A stretch of 64,000 bases of DNA from Pseudomonas sp. HN11 (GCF_021390155.1 NZ_CP089985.1:1685001-1749000); one strand, 5' to 3'. Positions 17,056 to 26,562 are shown, counted from the stretch's first letter. The notes: generated by a model not told the origin, from the letters alone. Made by a program: numbers and translations.

Positions 17056-18702
17056 ATGTTTAAAAAAGTAAACACTGCCCTGCTGGGGCTGGCTTTGTCG
17101 CTGGGGATCAGCTCCGCTCAGGCGGAAGAGGCAAAGAAAGTCGATGTGCTGCTGATCGGCGGCGGCATCATGAGTGCGACCCTGGGTGTATGGCTCAATG
17201 AGCTGGAGCCGGGTTGGTCGATGGAAATGGTCGAGCGCCTTGACGGCGTGGCCGAAGAAAGCTCCAACGGCTGGAACAACGCCGGTACCGGTCACTCGGC
17301 CCTGGCTGAGTTGAACTACACCCCGGAAGACAAGAACGGCAACGTTGAGATCCCGAAAGCGGTCGAGATCAACGAAGCGTTCCAGATCTCCCGTCAGTTC
17401 TGGGCCTGGCAGGTCCAGCAGGGCGTGCTGAAGAACCCGCGTTCGTTCATCAACACCACACCGCACATGAGCTTTGTGTGGGGCGATGACAACATCAAGT
17501 TCCTGAAAAAGCGCTACGAAGCCCTGAAGGCCAGCCCGCTGTTCGCCGGCATGCAGTACTCCGAAGACCCGGCGCAGATCGCCAAGTGGGTTCCGTTGAT
17601 GATGGAAGGGCGTGACCCGAACCAGAAAATCGCGGCCACCTGGAGCCCGCTGGGTACCGACATGAACTTCGGCGAGATCACCCGCCAGTTCGTCGCTCAC
17701 CTGCAGACCACGCCTAAGTTCGACCTGAAACTGTCGAGCGAAGTGCAGGACATCACCAAGAACGCCGACGGCTCGTGGCGTGTGAGCTACAAAAACCTGA
17801 AAGACGGCACCAAGACCGAAACCGACGCCAAGTTCGTGTTCATCGGCGCCGGCGGCGGTGCACTGCATCTGCTGCAAAAGTCGGGCATTCCTGAAGCCAA
17901 GGAATACGCGGGCTTCCCAGTGGGCGGTTCGTTCCTGGTAACCGATAACCCAACAGTGGCCGAGCAGCACCTGGCCAAGGCCTACGGTAAAGCGTCGGTT
18001 GGCGCACCGCCAATGTCGGTTCCGCACCTGGACACCCGCGTGCTGGATGGCAAGCGCGTGATCCTGTTTGGCCCATTTGCCACCTTCTCGACCAAGTTCC
18101 TGAAAGAAGGCTCGTACCTGGACCTGCTGACCAGCACCACTACCCACAACATCTGGCCCATGACCAAAGTCGGTATTCGTGAATACCCACTGGTCGAGTA
18201 CCTCGCCGGCCAACTGATGCTGTCGGATGACGACCGCTTCAAGGCACTGCAGGAATACTTCCCGAACGCCAAGCAATCCGACTGGCGCCTGTGGCAAGCC
18301 GGTCAGCGCGTGCAGATCATCAAGCGTGACGAAGAGCAGGGCGGCGTCCTGAAACTCGGTACCGAAGTGGTCAGCTCCGCCGACAACACCATCGCTGGCC
18401 TGTTGGGTGCATCGCCAGGCGCGTCCACCGCGGCTCCGATCATGCTGACCGTGCTGGAGAAAGTGTTCAAGGACAAAGTGGCGACCCCTGAGTGGCAGAC
18501 CAAACTGCATCAGATCGTACCGAGCTACGGCACCAAGCTGAACAATAGCCCTGAAGCCGTTGCCAAGGAATGGGCCTACACCGCCAATATCCTGCAACTG
18601 CCTACACCGCCTGTAATTCCGCAGGCCACTGCTCCACAGGCCACCGAGGCTGCCAAGCCAGCGGCTGAGCCAAGCAAGCCGGCGTCTGACCTGGCGCTGT
18701 AA
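17056..18702 (+). CDS. mqo: Malate:quinone oxidoreductase with signal-peptide-like N-terminus
   Basis: FAD enzyme that oxidises malate to oxaloacetate and passes electrons to quinone at the membrane. It has 548 residues. The FAD motif [14 protein letters not shown] is at 31-44; [23 protein letters not shown] is strongly conserved in Mqo. Two features are odd: the first 23 residues ([19 protein letters not shown]) look like a cleavable signal peptide, and the last 35 are Pro/Ala/Thr-rich ([20 protein letters not shown]). This suggests a periplasmic or membrane-anchored form distinct from the classical cytoplasmic enzyme. ATG 17056 begins the signal peptide; GTG 17047 is the alternative. Confidence 0.9.
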   Translation: MFKKVNTALLGLALSLGISSAQAEEAKKVDVLLIGGGIMSATLGVWLNELEPGWSMEMVERLDGVAEESSNGWNNAGTGHSALAELNYTPEDKNGNVEIPKAVEINEAFQISRQFWAWQVQQGVLKNPRSFINTTPHMSFVWGDDNIKFLKKRYEALKASPLFAGMQYSEDPAQIAKWVPLMMEGRDPNQKIAATWSPLGTDMNFGEITRQFVAHLQTTPKFDLKLSSEVQDITKNADGSWRVSYKNLKDGTKTETDAKFVFIGAGGGALHLLQKSGIPEAKEYAGFPVGGSFLVTDNPTVAEQHLAKAYGKASVGAPPMSVPHLDTRVLDGKRVILFGPFATFSTKFLKEGSYLDLLTSTTTHNIWPMTKVGIREYPLVEYLAGQLMLSDDDRFKALQEYFPNAKQSDWRLWQAGQRVQIIKRDEEQGGVLKLGTEVVSSADNTIAGLLGASPGASTAAPIMLTVLEKVFKDKVATPEWQTKLHQIVPSYGTKLNNSPEAVAKEWAYTANILQLPTPPVIPQATAPQATEAAKPAAEPSKPASDLAL

Positions 18703-18722
18703 GCCAAGTATCGAGCCGATGT

Positions 18723-18762
18723 AAAAAGCCCGCTGAACCGGTAACGGTCAGCGGGCTTTTTT
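18723..18762 (+). terminator. Terminator after mqo
   Basis: Stem AAAAAGCCCGCTGA(ACC) paired with (GG)TCAGCGGGCTTTTTT; A-run before and T-run after make it bidirectional, serving mqo and the convergent LysR gene. Confidence 0.88.
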
Positions 18763-18773
18763 GTCCCTGGCGT

Positions 18774-19610
18774 TCACACCTTGAAGTGCCTGACTTGTTC
18801 ATGCAGATGCAACGCCAGTGCATTGCCGGTATCGCACAACAGGTACAGATGTTGCGCCGGCAACGACGGCAGATCTGTCATTTGCCTGAGCCCTTCACCC
18901 ATGCGGCTTTCTTCCATCAGGCCTACCGCCACGCCACTGCGGATACAGGCTTCAACGGCGGATGAATTGGGGCTTTCCAGCAGCATGCGGTGATAAATCC
19001 CGTGATCCTTCAATACCTGCAAGGCGGCGGCGCGATACGGGCAACCGGCAACGGGCACGGTGATGGGCAGTGCTGCATTCGACGGGCAACTGAAGTGCTC
19101 GGCGGCGACCCACAGCGGCTGTACGGGCCCCAGGCGTTCTCCCTGGGCCATAGGGTGTGCGCTGACGGTGATGGTCAGGTCCAAATGGTTGGCCATGAAC
19201 AGGTCGAGCAGCTCACCGCTGGTGCGCGCTTCGACTTCCAACTCCAGCAGCGGGTTATCGGCGATCAGCCGTGGCAGAAATGCCTGGATGAACGAAGGTG
19301 CATAAGTGTCCGGCACGCCCAGGCGGATCTTGCCTTGCATGCGCTGGGGCATCAGCGAGATCAGCAGGCGATCATGGCTCTTGAGGAATTCGGTGGTTTC
19401 GCCCAGTAGTTTCTTGCCGTAGAGCGTCAATTCCACGCCTTGGTTGCTGCGACTGAACAAGCGTTGGCCGACCTGATCTTCCAGTTTTTGTATGTGTGTG
19501 GTCACGGTCGACGCACTGCGATGCACATGCTCGGCCGCTTCGTTGAAACGTCCAAAACGCGCCACGGCGTGAAAGGTACGCAGCAGGTCGATATTCAGCT
19601 GTTTGGCCAT
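18774..19610 (-). CDS. LysR-family transcriptional regulator
   Basis: A 278-residue regulator: winged helix-turn-helix at 5-65 (LLRTFHAVARFGRFNEAAEH, then TVTTHIQKLEDQVGQRLF) and an effector-binding domain after about 90. It is divergent from the EamA exporter gene with a 98-bp gap, the standard layout for a LysR protein controlling its neighbour, so that exporter is its likely target. The ligand is unknown. Confidence 0.85.
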   Translation of the reverse strand: MAKQLNIDLLRTFHAVARFGRFNEAAEHVHRSASTVTTHIQKLEDQVGQRLFSRSNQGVELTLYGKKLLGETTEFLKSHDRLLISLMPQRMQGKIRLGVPDTYAPSFIQAFLPRLIADNPLLELEVEARTSGELLDLFMANHLDLTITVSAHPMAQGERLGPVQPLWVAAEHFSCPSNAALPITVPVAGCPYRAAALQVLKDHGIYHRMLLESPNSSAVEACIRSGVAVGLMEESRMGEGLRQMTDLPSLPAQHLYLLCDTGNALALHLHEQVRHFKV

Positions 19611-19708
19611 GATTCCACTTTTATGGATTGATGATGAGGATTATTAAAATTTACAGAATCATGCAGGGCCCTTAGCCTTTCAGTCAACGTGCACTGATGG
19701 AGGGCTTC

Positions 19709-20608
19709 ATGACGCGATCAACCTTAAAGCGGCTGCTGTTGCAGGTGGCGTTCGTGCTGTCATGGAGTTCGGGCTATATCGGCGCCAAATTGGGCACGCA
19801 GGGCGGCGGGGCGTTCAATCTGCTGTTCTGGCGATTCCTGTTGGTCTCGGTGTGCCTGGGATTGTTCTTGAACGTGAGGCTGTTGAAGGTCTCTTGGGTA
19901 CAGGTTCGCCATTACGCCGTCATCGGGTTTCTCTCGCAGTTCCTGTACCTGAGTTGCCTCTACGTCGCGATCCAGAATGGCTTGCCTCCCGGGATCGCCG
20001 CGATCATCGCGGCGCTGCAGCCGTTGATGACGGCAGCGTTGTCGACCGGCAGTGCGACCGAGCGCAGCGGGGGTTGGCAATGGAGTGGCCTGATGATCAG
20101 TTTCATTGGCGTTTCCATCGTGATTGCCGGGCAGTACGGCAGTGGCGGTGGGAGCGTTGGCTTGGTTATGTACCTATTGCCTCTGGCTGCGGCGCTGGGG
20201 CTGACGCTGGCAACCCTGTATGAACGTCGCACGGTGCAACACCAGGACGCAGGTTTGGTGCTGCCGCTGTTCATCCAATCGCTGCTGACCTTGATCGGCT
20301 TTACCGGCGCTGTGCTCTATACCGGCACGCTGAGTATTCCCCACGATCATGACGTGTTGATCTCGATTGTCTGGCTGACCCTGTTCTCAACCTTTGTCGC
20401 GTATTTGAGCCTATGGATGCTGCTGCGTGTGATGACCGCAACCCACGTGGCGGCGCTGGTCTATCTGGAGCCGCCGGTGACGCTGGTGTGGGCGGCGCTG
20501 ATGTTTGGCGATGTGATCAACGCCTCGACCTACGCCGGCATTGCCGTGGTAGTCGCCGGGCTGCTGTTGGTGCGCCTGAAACGACCGACTGTCGCGTGTG
20601 CCTCTTGA
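19709..20608 (+). CDS. EamA-family (DMT) transporter
   Basis: Inner-membrane protein of 299 residues with ten predicted membrane segments and two EamA repeats (about 8-140 and 150-290). The start FVLSWSSGYIGAKLGTQGG is typical of the RhaT/YdcZ-like amino-acid or metabolite exporters. ATG 19709 is chosen because GGAGG stands 5 bases before it; ATG 19697 upstream is part of that ribosome site. Probably regulated by the divergent LysR gene. Confidence 0.85.
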   Translation: MTRSTLKRLLLQVAFVLSWSSGYIGAKLGTQGGGAFNLLFWRFLLVSVCLGLFLNVRLLKVSWVQVRHYAVIGFLSQFLYLSCLYVAIQNGLPPGIAAIIAALQPLMTAALSTGSATERSGGWQWSGLMISFIGVSIVIAGQYGSGGGSVGLVMYLLPLAAALGLTLATLYERRTVQHQDAGLVLPLFIQSLLTLIGFTGAVLYTGTLSIPHDHDVLISIVWLTLFSTFVAYLSLWMLLRVMTATHVAALVYLEPPVTLVWAALMFGDVINASTYAGIAVVVAGLLLVRLKRPTVACAS

Positions 20609-20738
20609 GGCCTGTGGGTTCAGCAAGCTGACAGACACCACCTGTTAAAAATACCCACAGCCAAGCAGGAGCGTGGCTGTCACAACGGGGGGATTTTTAG
20701 CGGTGCAAGTGTTGGGCGTCAGCGCCCGAGGGTTTTGT

Positions 20739-21068
20739 ATGTTGCTACGTTATGCGGCATTGGCGGCCATGGTCGTCGCAGCATCCGGGTGTGTGCAAGA
20801 GCGCGTCGTACACGAGCGCAGGCCGGTACAACGAGAGTATGTAGAAGTCATCGCGCCGCAACCGCCGCCGGTGCAGGTGATCGAAGTCGAGCCGCCGGTG
20901 CGCTACGGCTACATTTGGTCACGCGGTTACTGGCGTTGGGAAGGCGGGCGCTATGTTGCGGTACACGGCCACTGGGAGCCGGTGCGCGAAGGGTATCGCT
21001 ACGTGCATCCGCATTGGGTGCAGCGTAATGACGGGTACCACTGGCAGGGGGGGGGCTGGGTCCGCTGA
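20739..21068 (+). CDS. YXWGXW-repeat lipoprotein
   Basis: Lipoprotein of 109 residues. The signal peptide ends in lipobox AASGC (Cys18). After a Pro/Val/Glu-rich linker (PQPPPVQVIEVEPP) come repeated aromatic units of the YXWGXW type: GYWRWEGGRYV, GHWEPVREGYRYV, and the closing YHWQGGGWVR. Such proteins are secreted or surface lipoproteins of unknown role. ATG 20739 follows GAGGG and starts the signal peptide; upstream in-frame codons do not. Confidence 0.75.
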   Translation: MLLRYAALAAMVVAASGCVQERVVHERRPVQREYVEVIAPQPPPVQVIEVEPPVRYGYIWSRGYWRWEGGRYVAVHGHWEPVREGYRYVHPHWVQRNDGYHWQGGGWVR

Positions 21069-21075
21069 GCCCCGG

Positions 21076-21450
21076 CTAAATCGGCTTTTGGGTGCCCAGG
21101 AGCCGAACTTCCCGCAGCAGCGCGGCACCGAGTTGATCGGAGCCCAGTTCCCTGTAACCCACCGCCTTGACCTCGCCATTCTCCTCCGCCTGTATGAGGA
21201 TCACCGGGGTTTCCTTGCCGGTGGCCTCGTCGATGTGCATGGCGTACTGGGGAATATCCAGCTTGATCGGCGTACCCGCCGCCTGGCCTTTCACATTGAT
21301 CAGGAAGGCGGCGCAACCGGTATCGAGATCAGCACCGGTGGCCGAACGGCCGCTGACGAAGCAGGTTTTTGGCTGGTCGGGCCAGGTGATGGCGTCGGCC
21401 AGGGCGGTGGTGGAGGCCATGGCAAGGGCTGCGAGTAGAAACGTGCGCAC
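21076..21450 (-). CDS. Hypothetical periplasmic protein, 124 aa
   Basis: I recognise no family. With the GTG start at 21450 the first 19 residues (RTFLLAALAMASTTALADA) make a good signal peptide; a TTG at 21492 would put a charged stretch before it. The mature part is a small beta-rich domain with two Cys (KTCFVSGRS and DTGCAAF) that could form a disulfide. It is convergent with the YXWGXW lipoprotein gene, 7 bases apart. Confidence 0.6.
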   Translation of the reverse strand: MRTFLLAALAMASTTALADAITWPDQPKTCFVSGRSATGADLDTGCAAFLINVKGQAAGTPIKLDIPQYAMHIDEATGKETPVILIQAEENGEVKAVGYRELGSDQLGAALLREVRLLGTQKPI

Positions 21451-21520
21451 GTCAGTCTTTCTCTCGATCAAGGTGAAAGCGGTTTGTACCAAAGCCCGCC
21501 CGCAGTCGCAACGCTGCGGT

Positions 21521-21916
21521 TCAGGCCAGACGTTTCATGCCCGTTGTCTTGATCGCGTTGAGGTCGAAGGTGGCTGTGTACTTGCAACCGGCGGCATGGG
21601 CGCAGCGTTCGATCAGGCAGTCTGCAAAGTCGGCCTTGTTCGCCACAAACTTGCGCAGTGCCTGCCAGATGATCTCTCCATGCTCCACGCTCAATTCGCG
21701 GGTCCGTAGCAGGGTTTCCAGTACCGTCACCACATCGCTCTTGGCCGACTGGTAGCAGCTTTGCAGCACCCACACCAATTCCACGATCGACACCATGCTG
21801 ACAAAGCCGGGCGAGGCGGTGGTCAGTGATTCGATCAGCTCGGATGCCTTGGCAGATTGGACGGGATCATCCTGGGTGACGTAGCGCACCAGCACATTGG
21901 TATCCAGTCCGATCAT
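21521..21916 (-). CDS. vapC: VapC-type PIN-domain toxin
   Basis: PIN-domain ribonuclease of 131 residues. The acidic metal-binding residues expected in VapC are visible: Asp5 in IGLDTNVLVRY, Glu in SIVELVWVL, Asp in ANKADFADCLIE and Asp in TATFDLNAIK. Its start overlaps the antitoxin stop by 4 bases. Together with the AbrB-type antitoxin it forms a VapBC-like toxin-antitoxin pair; the RNA target is unknown. Confidence 0.85.
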   Translation of the reverse strand: MIGLDTNVLVRYVTQDDPVQSAKASELIESLTTASPGFVSMVSIVELVWVLQSCYQSAKSDVVTVLETLLRTRELSVEHGEIIWQALRKFVANKADFADCLIERCAHAAGCKYTATFDLNAIKTTGMKRLA

Positions 21917-22155
21917 CCGGCTTTTGCCCCCTGTGCAGCGATGGCTTGGTTCATCTCATCAATAGAGACGGCCCTGGCGGGTTTGCGGATCAATCCCTTG
22001 AGGTCCTGAACCCTGTGGCTCGCGGCAATGATGGAAAACTGCCCGTTTTCCATTTCAACAAACTCGACCCGGTCGCCTGTTTCCAGGCCAAGAGCTGTCC
22101 TGACTTGGACAGGAATGGTGATTTGACCTTTCGAGGTCAGTGTGGCGGTCGCCAT
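21913..22155 (-). CDS. vapB: AbrB/SpoVT-type antitoxin
   Basis: Eighty-residue protein with the swapped-hairpin AbrB DNA-binding fold: TLTSKGQITIPVQVRTALGL then GDRVEFVEMENGQFSI, followed by a C-terminal toxin-binding tail (LKGLIRKPARAVSIDEMN). The start at 22155 matches the usual family start and has GGAGA before it; 22170, preceded by AAGGAATATAACG, is an alternative adding five residues. The palindrome just upstream is the probable self-repression site. Confidence 0.82.
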   Translation of the reverse strand: MATATLTSKGQITIPVQVRTALGLETGDRVEFVEMENGQFSIIAASHRVQDLKGLIRKPARAVSIDEMNQAIAAQGAKAG

Positions 22156-22179
22156 AGTGAAGATCTCCATCGTTATATT

Positions 22180-22197
22180 CCTTACCTTAGGGTAAGG
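22180..22197. promoter_or_regulatory. Inverted-repeat operator upstream of vapBC
   Basis: CCTTACC-TTAG-GGTAAGG is a perfect 7-bp inverted repeat with a 4-base centre, 9-24 bases before the possible antitoxin starts. Position and symmetry fit binding by the AbrB-type antitoxin for autorepression. The right arm also provides AAGGA as ribosome site, so binding could block both steps. Confidence 0.6.
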
Positions 22198-22315
22198 AGT
22201 GGCAGAGGACAATATCCGTTGGTCCATAGGTCGCTCATCTGGTGTGGGTTAGTCGGAACAGGTAAAACACTAGTCCGAACTATCCCCGCCCACAGGGTTT
22301 AAAGAGATACAAACC

Positions 22316-22708
22316 ATGACCGACCGCCGCCTCATCATTCCCCCTTCCATGCACCCCATCGTCGAGCGCGCCGGCTACGTGCCCGCGGTCAAAGTCGGCA
22401 AGACGTTGTACTGCGCAGGCCAGGTCGGGCGGACGGCTGCATTGGCGGTGATCGAGGACCCCGAGGCGCAATTCGTCGCGGCCTGGGAAAATCTGCGGGA
22501 GGTTCTGAAGGAGGGCGGCTGCACCTTCGACGACGTGGTGGACATGACCATCTACCACGTCAACATGAGCCAACACATGGCGGTTTTCCGTGACGTGAAA
22601 AACCGCCTGTTCCCACGCGGGCATTGCGCCTGGACCACAGTCGGGGTGTCCGAACTGGCACGCCCCGGTCTTCTGGTGGAAATCAAATGCGTGGCGGTGC
22701 AGCGCTAG
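22316..22708 (+). CDS. RidA/YjgF family protein, non-canonical
   Basis: Small cytoplasmic protein of 130 residues with the Rid fold: YCAGQVGRTA at 32-41, YHVNMSQHMAVF, and the C-terminal TTVGVSELARPGLLVEIKCVA. True RidA enzymes have an Arg just before this last motif (P-A-R); here residue 106 is Trp (CAWTTVGV), so 2-aminoacrylate deaminase activity is doubtful. It is more like a Rid4-7-type member. Its stop is 1 base from the convergent ppnN stop. Confidence 0.78.
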   Translation: MTDRRLIIPPSMHPIVERAGYVPAVKVGKTLYCAGQVGRTAALAVIEDPEAQFVAAWENLREVLKEGGCTFDDVVDMTIYHVNMSQHMAVFRDVKNRLFPRGHCAWTTVGVSELARPGLLVEIKCVAVQR

Positions 22709-22709
22709 C

Positions 22710-24083
22710 TTATTGCACCACGCGGTAGCACGGCACATACGCCGCGCCGCCCGGCAACTTCATGCGGTGTTGGGCGACAAAGGCCTGTAGCAGTTCGTCC
22801 AGCGGTTTCATGATGGCCGGGTCACCGTGGATTTCGTACGGCCCGTTCTGTTCAATCAGCCGGATGCCCTTGTCCTTCACGTTACCCGCCACGATCCCCG
22901 AAAACGCACGGCGCAAGTTGGCCGCCAGTTCATGAGGCGGCAGCGCGTGGCTCAGTTGCAGGCTGGCCATGTTCTCGTGGGTCGGATCGAACGGGCGCTG
23001 GAAGCCTTCGTCGATCTTCAGTAGCCAGTTGAAGTGAAAGGCGTCGTTGCGCTCGCGGCGGAATTGTTTCACCGCCTTCAGGCCGACAGTCATCTGACGC
23101 GCCACTTCGGCCGGGTCATCAATGATGATTTGGTAGTGCGCCTGCGCGGCTTCGCCCAGGGTGGCGCCAACGAATGCGTGCAACTGTTGCAGGTACGGCG
23201 CGGCGTGTTTCGGCCCGGTGAGGATGACCGGGAACGGCAGGTCGCGGTTGTCCGGGTGCATCAGGATGCCCAGCAGGTACAGGAACTCTTCGGCCGTGCC
23301 GGCACCGCCCGGGAAAATGATGATGCCGTGACCAACGCGCACGAAGGCCTCCAGGCGTTTTTCGATGTCCGGCAGGATCACCAGTTCGTTGACGATCGGG
23401 TTCGGCGCCTCGGCGGCGATGATGCCCGGCTCGGTCAGGCCCAGGTAGCGCCCGCCGGTAATGCGTTGTTTGGCGTGGGAAATGGTCGCGCCTTTCATCG
23501 GACCTTTCATCACACCAGGACCGCAGCCCGTGCACACGTCGAGGCTGCGCAGGCCCAGTTCATGGCCGACCTTCTTGGTGTACTTGTATTCTTCGGTATT
23601 GATCGAGTGCCCACCCCAGCACACCACGATCTTCGGCTCGACACCCGGGCGCAGCGTCCGGGCGTTGCGCAGCAGGTGGAACACGTAGTCGGTGATGCCC
23701 TGGGAGTTGCTCAGGTCGATGCGCTGGCTGTCCAGTTCGTTTTCGGTGTAGACGATGTCGCGCAGGGCGCTGAACAGCATTTCACGGGTGCTGGCGATCA
23801 TTTCGCCATCGACGAAGGCGTCGGCCGGGGCATTCAGCAGTTCCAGGCGCACGCCGCGGTCTTGCTGGTGGATACGCACTTCAAAGTCTTTGTAGGCGTC
23901 GAGGATGGTCTTGGCGTTGTCGATGTGCGCGCCGGTGTTGAGGATCGCCAGGGCGCACTGGCGGAACAGGGTGTAAATGCTGCCGGTACCGGCTTCGCTC
24001 AGTTGCTGGACTTCACGTTGGGACAGGGTTTCGAGGCTGCCCTTGGGGCTGACGGAGGCATTGATGACATGACGTTGGGGCAT
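22710..24083 (-). CDS. ppnN: Nucleotide 5'-monophosphate nucleosidase
   Basis: Cytoplasmic enzyme of 457 residues (YgdH/PpnN family) that splits purine and pyrimidine monophosphates into base and ribose 5-phosphate; in E. coli it responds to (p)ppGpp. The LOG-type core has CTGCGPGVMKGPMKGA (around 240-255) and PGGAGTAEEFLYLLG (around 312-326). An N-terminal domain (1-150) and C-terminal tail complete the family layout. The start MPQRHVINASVSPKG at 24083 fits the family; the frame to 24206 is a leader. Confidence 0.92.
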   Translation of the reverse strand: MPQRHVINASVSPKGSLETLSQREVQQLSEAGTGSIYTLFRQCALAILNTGAHIDNAKTILDAYKDFEVRIHQQDRGVRLELLNAPADAFVDGEMIASTREMLFSALRDIVYTENELDSQRIDLSNSQGITDYVFHLLRNARTLRPGVEPKIVVCWGGHSINTEEYKYTKKVGHELGLRSLDVCTGCGPGVMKGPMKGATISHAKQRITGGRYLGLTEPGIIAAEAPNPIVNELVILPDIEKRLEAFVRVGHGIIIFPGGAGTAEEFLYLLGILMHPDNRDLPFPVILTGPKHAAPYLQQLHAFVGATLGEAAQAHYQIIIDDPAEVARQMTVGLKAVKQFRRERNDAFHFNWLLKIDEGFQRPFDPTHENMASLQLSHALPPHELAANLRRAFSGIVAGNVKDKGIRLIEQNGPYEIHGDPAIMKPLDELLQAFVAQHRMKLPGGAAYVPCYRVVQ

Positions 24084-24232
24084 TCTGATTCCTTGAAAGC
24101 GCAGCCACCGCACCCCAGGGGGCCGCGATGGCTTAAGAATGATGGGCGCCGAATTCGGTCGCACGAGACGGTTATTTACCTCAGGCACAAGGTCGAGCGC
24201 AAACACCGTCCAGCACCATCATGCCGCAGAAC

Positions 24233-25057
24233 TTACTGAATCAGCTTCCAGTTTTTGTAGAAAACCCGACGCAGGGTAAAGGCCATGCCGGCAAACCCCG
24301 CGATCACGGTGTTGAGAACCAGGGGCACAGGGGTCGGCCGCACGATGTCGATAAACAGGCAGTAACGCTTTGCATCGTTCTTGTTGAAAGACGCATGCAT
24401 CAAGGTGTCATCAAAGATAAACAACGGGTCGTCGTGCCAGTAATGCTTGTGCTTGCCCACCTGGATGTAGACGCCCTCGTGATGGGGCGCCGGGGCCATG
24501 TTGTAGAGCACGCGGAACATCATGCGCAGCGGGCCGAAGTGAAAGGACGTCGAGCGATTTTCGTTGAACACCGACACGCCAATGGTCTTCACGAACGGCA
24601 GTTTTTCGCGCAGTTGCGGTATATCAAGAGTGGTTTCGATGGGTTGGCCGTACCACTGGAAAAACAACATGCCGCGCTTTTTCTCGGCCATGCGCTCGTC
24701 CAGGTAGCCGATGATTTCGTCCTTGTGGGTCATGGCGTCATCGATTACCTGTTGCAGGTCTTCGCGCCAGGCCGACGGCAGGTTGGCCATGGTGTAGACG
24801 TGACGGTTAGGCGAACTCAACAGATCGAACAGGGTATTGAACGGCGCCAGCAGCCAGGTGTTGCGGCCACTGCCGATGAAGTATTTCTTGATGGTGGGCG
24901 CGTCATACAGGCCATTACGCAGGAAGTCGTAGACACCGCAGACCACGACCAGACCGAGAAACACCAGCGTGGTCTCGGGGAACACATCAATGATCAGCAG
25001 CACACCGAGTACCCAGGCGATCGATACCGCTTTTTTACGCAAAGCAGGCTTATTCAT
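24233..25057 (-). CDS. lpxO: LpxO-like aspartyl/asparaginyl beta-hydroxylase
   Basis: Probable membrane-anchored Fe(II)/2-oxoglutarate dioxygenase, 274 residues; LpxO enzymes add 2-hydroxyl groups to lipid A acyl chains. A hydrophobic N-terminal region (about 9-35: VSIAWVLGVLLIIDVFPETT) anchors it. The dioxygenase domain contains FHFGPLR, KHKHYWHDDPLFIFDD, HASFNKNDAKRYCLFIDIVRP, with the HxD...H-type iron ligands of this family. A hydrophobic C-terminal segment (VLNTVIAGFAGMAFTL) is present. ATG 25057 has GGAG 9 bases upstream; the longer frame to 25150 has no ribosome site. Substrate identity is inferred from family only. Confidence 0.65.
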   Translation of the reverse strand: MNKPALRKKAVSIAWVLGVLLIIDVFPETTLVFLGLVVVCGVYDFLRNGLYDAPTIKKYFIGSGRNTWLLAPFNTLFDLLSSPNRHVYTMANLPSAWREDLQQVIDDAMTHKDEIIGYLDERMAEKKRGMLFFQWYGQPIETTLDIPQLREKLPFVKTIGVSVFNENRSTSFHFGPLRMMFRVLYNMAPAPHHEGVYIQVGKHKHYWHDDPLFIFDDTLMHASFNKNDAKRYCLFIDIVRPTPVPLVLNTVIAGFAGMAFTLRRVFYKNWKLIQ

Positions 25058-25368
25058 GTAACTCAGCTCCAGCAGGGCGCCATTCGACAGGTCCGGATCC
25101 CTGGCTGCGAGTGGTGAGGGTTTTGAAACATATTGAAACAACTGCGTCATGATAAGGCGTTCGGCGCTGGATAGGCGTTTTAAATATTGCGAAATTGTGA
25201 AGGCTTTACACGGTTTTCAACCCTTGGCTGCGGTGAGTGGATTGGATTTTGTAAACGGAAGATTTGCGACTATCGTGACGCTTCGGTTTTTTGGACGTCA
25301 TAGACCGGTACGATTGAAGTTGAATGGCCACCATTGGCCTTCGGCACCTTGGAAGAGGCAGAAATTTT

Positions 25369-26562
25369 ATGATCATCAAACCGCGGGTTCGTGGCTTCAT
25401 CTGTGTGACCGCTCACCCTGTTGGCTGTGAAGCGAACGTCAAAGAACAGATCGACTACGTGACCCAACACGGCGCCATCGAAGGCGGCCCGAAAAAGGTC
25501 CTGGTTCTCGGCGCTTCCACCGGCTACGGCCTGGCCGCGCGCATCAGTGCTGCCTTTGGCTGCGGCGCCGACACCCTGGGCGTGTTTTTTGAGAAAGAAG
25601 GTGAAGAAGGCAAGCTGAGTTCCGCCGGCTGGTACAACAGCGCCGCGTTCGAAAAGTTTGCTGTCGAGAAAGGCCTGTACGCCAAGAGCATCAACGGCGA
25701 CGCGTTCTCCGACGAGATCAAGCGCCTGACCATCGAAACCATCAAGAAAGACCTGGGCAAGATCGACCTGGTTGTCTACAGCCTGGCCGCGCCACGCCGC
25801 ACCGACCCGCAAGGCGTGGTGCACAACTCCACCCTCAAACCGATCGGCAAGGCCGTCACCTTGCGCGGCATCAACACCGACAAGGGCGTCGTGGTCGATA
25901 CCACGCTTGAGCCAGCCACCCAGGAAGAAATCGACGGCACCGTCAAAGTGATGGGCGGCGAAGACTGGCAGCTGTGGATCGACGCCCTGCGTGACGCCGA
26001 CGTGCTGGCCGAAGGCGCCAAGACCACCGCGTTCACCTACCTCGGCGAAAAGCTGACCCAGGACATCTACTGGAACGGCTCCATCGGTGAAGCCAAGAAA
26101 GACTTGGACAAAAAAGTCCTGACCCTGCGCGACAACCTCGCAGCACTGAAGGGCGACGCCCGTGTGTCGGTGCTCAAGGCTGTGGTCACCCAGGCCAGCT
26201 CGGCCATCCCGATCATGCCGCTGTACCTGTCGCTGCTGTTCAAAGTGATGAAAGAGCAGGGCACCCACGAAGGTTGCATCGAGCAGGTTTATGGACTGTT
26301 CAAGGACAGCCTGTACGGCAGCCAGCCAAAACTCGACGCCGACGGCCGCCTGCGTGCCGACCTGGCCGAGCTGGAGCCGAAAGTCCAGGACGCCGTGGCG
26401 GCGTTGTGGAATCAGGTCACTGACGACAACGTCAACGAGATCAGCGATTTCGCCGGCTACAAGGCGGAATTCCTGCGCTTGTTCGGCTTTGAAGTCGATG
26501 GCGTGGATTACGACGCTGACGTCAACCCGACCGTGAAGATCAATGGTCTGGTTCAGGCCTAA
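25369..26562 (+). CDS. fabV: Trans-2-enoyl-ACP/CoA reductase FabV
   Basis: NADH-dependent enoyl reductase of fatty-acid synthesis, 397 residues, the long SDR-like FabV class that is insensitive to triclosan. The nucleotide-binding region [17 protein letters not shown] is at 43-59. The catalytic pair Tyr-x8-Lys is Tyr234 and Lys243 in [12 protein letters not shown]. The start [20 protein letters not shown] is the family N-terminus; the upstream in-frame ATG 25324 adds a spurious leader. Single gene with its own terminator. Confidence 0.95.
   Translation: MIIKPRVRGFICVTAHPVGCEANVKEQIDYVTQHGAIEGGPKKVLVLGASTGYGLAARISAAFGCGADTLGVFFEKEGEEGKLSSAGWYNSAAFEKFAVEKGLYAKSINGDAFSDEIKRLTIETIKKDLGKIDLVVYSLAAPRRTDPQGVVHNSTLKPIGKAVTLRGINTDKGVVVDTTLEPATQEEIDGTVKVMGGEDWQLWIDALRDADVLAEGAKTTAFTYLGEKLTQDIYWNGSIGEAKKDLDKKVLTLRDNLAALKGDARVSVLKAVVTQASSAIPIMPLYLSLLFKVMKEQGTHEGCIEQVYGLFKDSLYGSQPKLDADGRLRADLAELEPKVQDAVAALWNQVTDDNVNEISDFAGYKAEFLRLFGFEVDGVDYDADVNPTVKINGLVQA

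Noticed and set aside
17050..18597. Antisense frame of 515 codons opposite mqo
   Set aside because: Composition is the reflection of mqo codon bias (His, Arg, Gln, Gly-rich) with no motif; mqo itself is certain.
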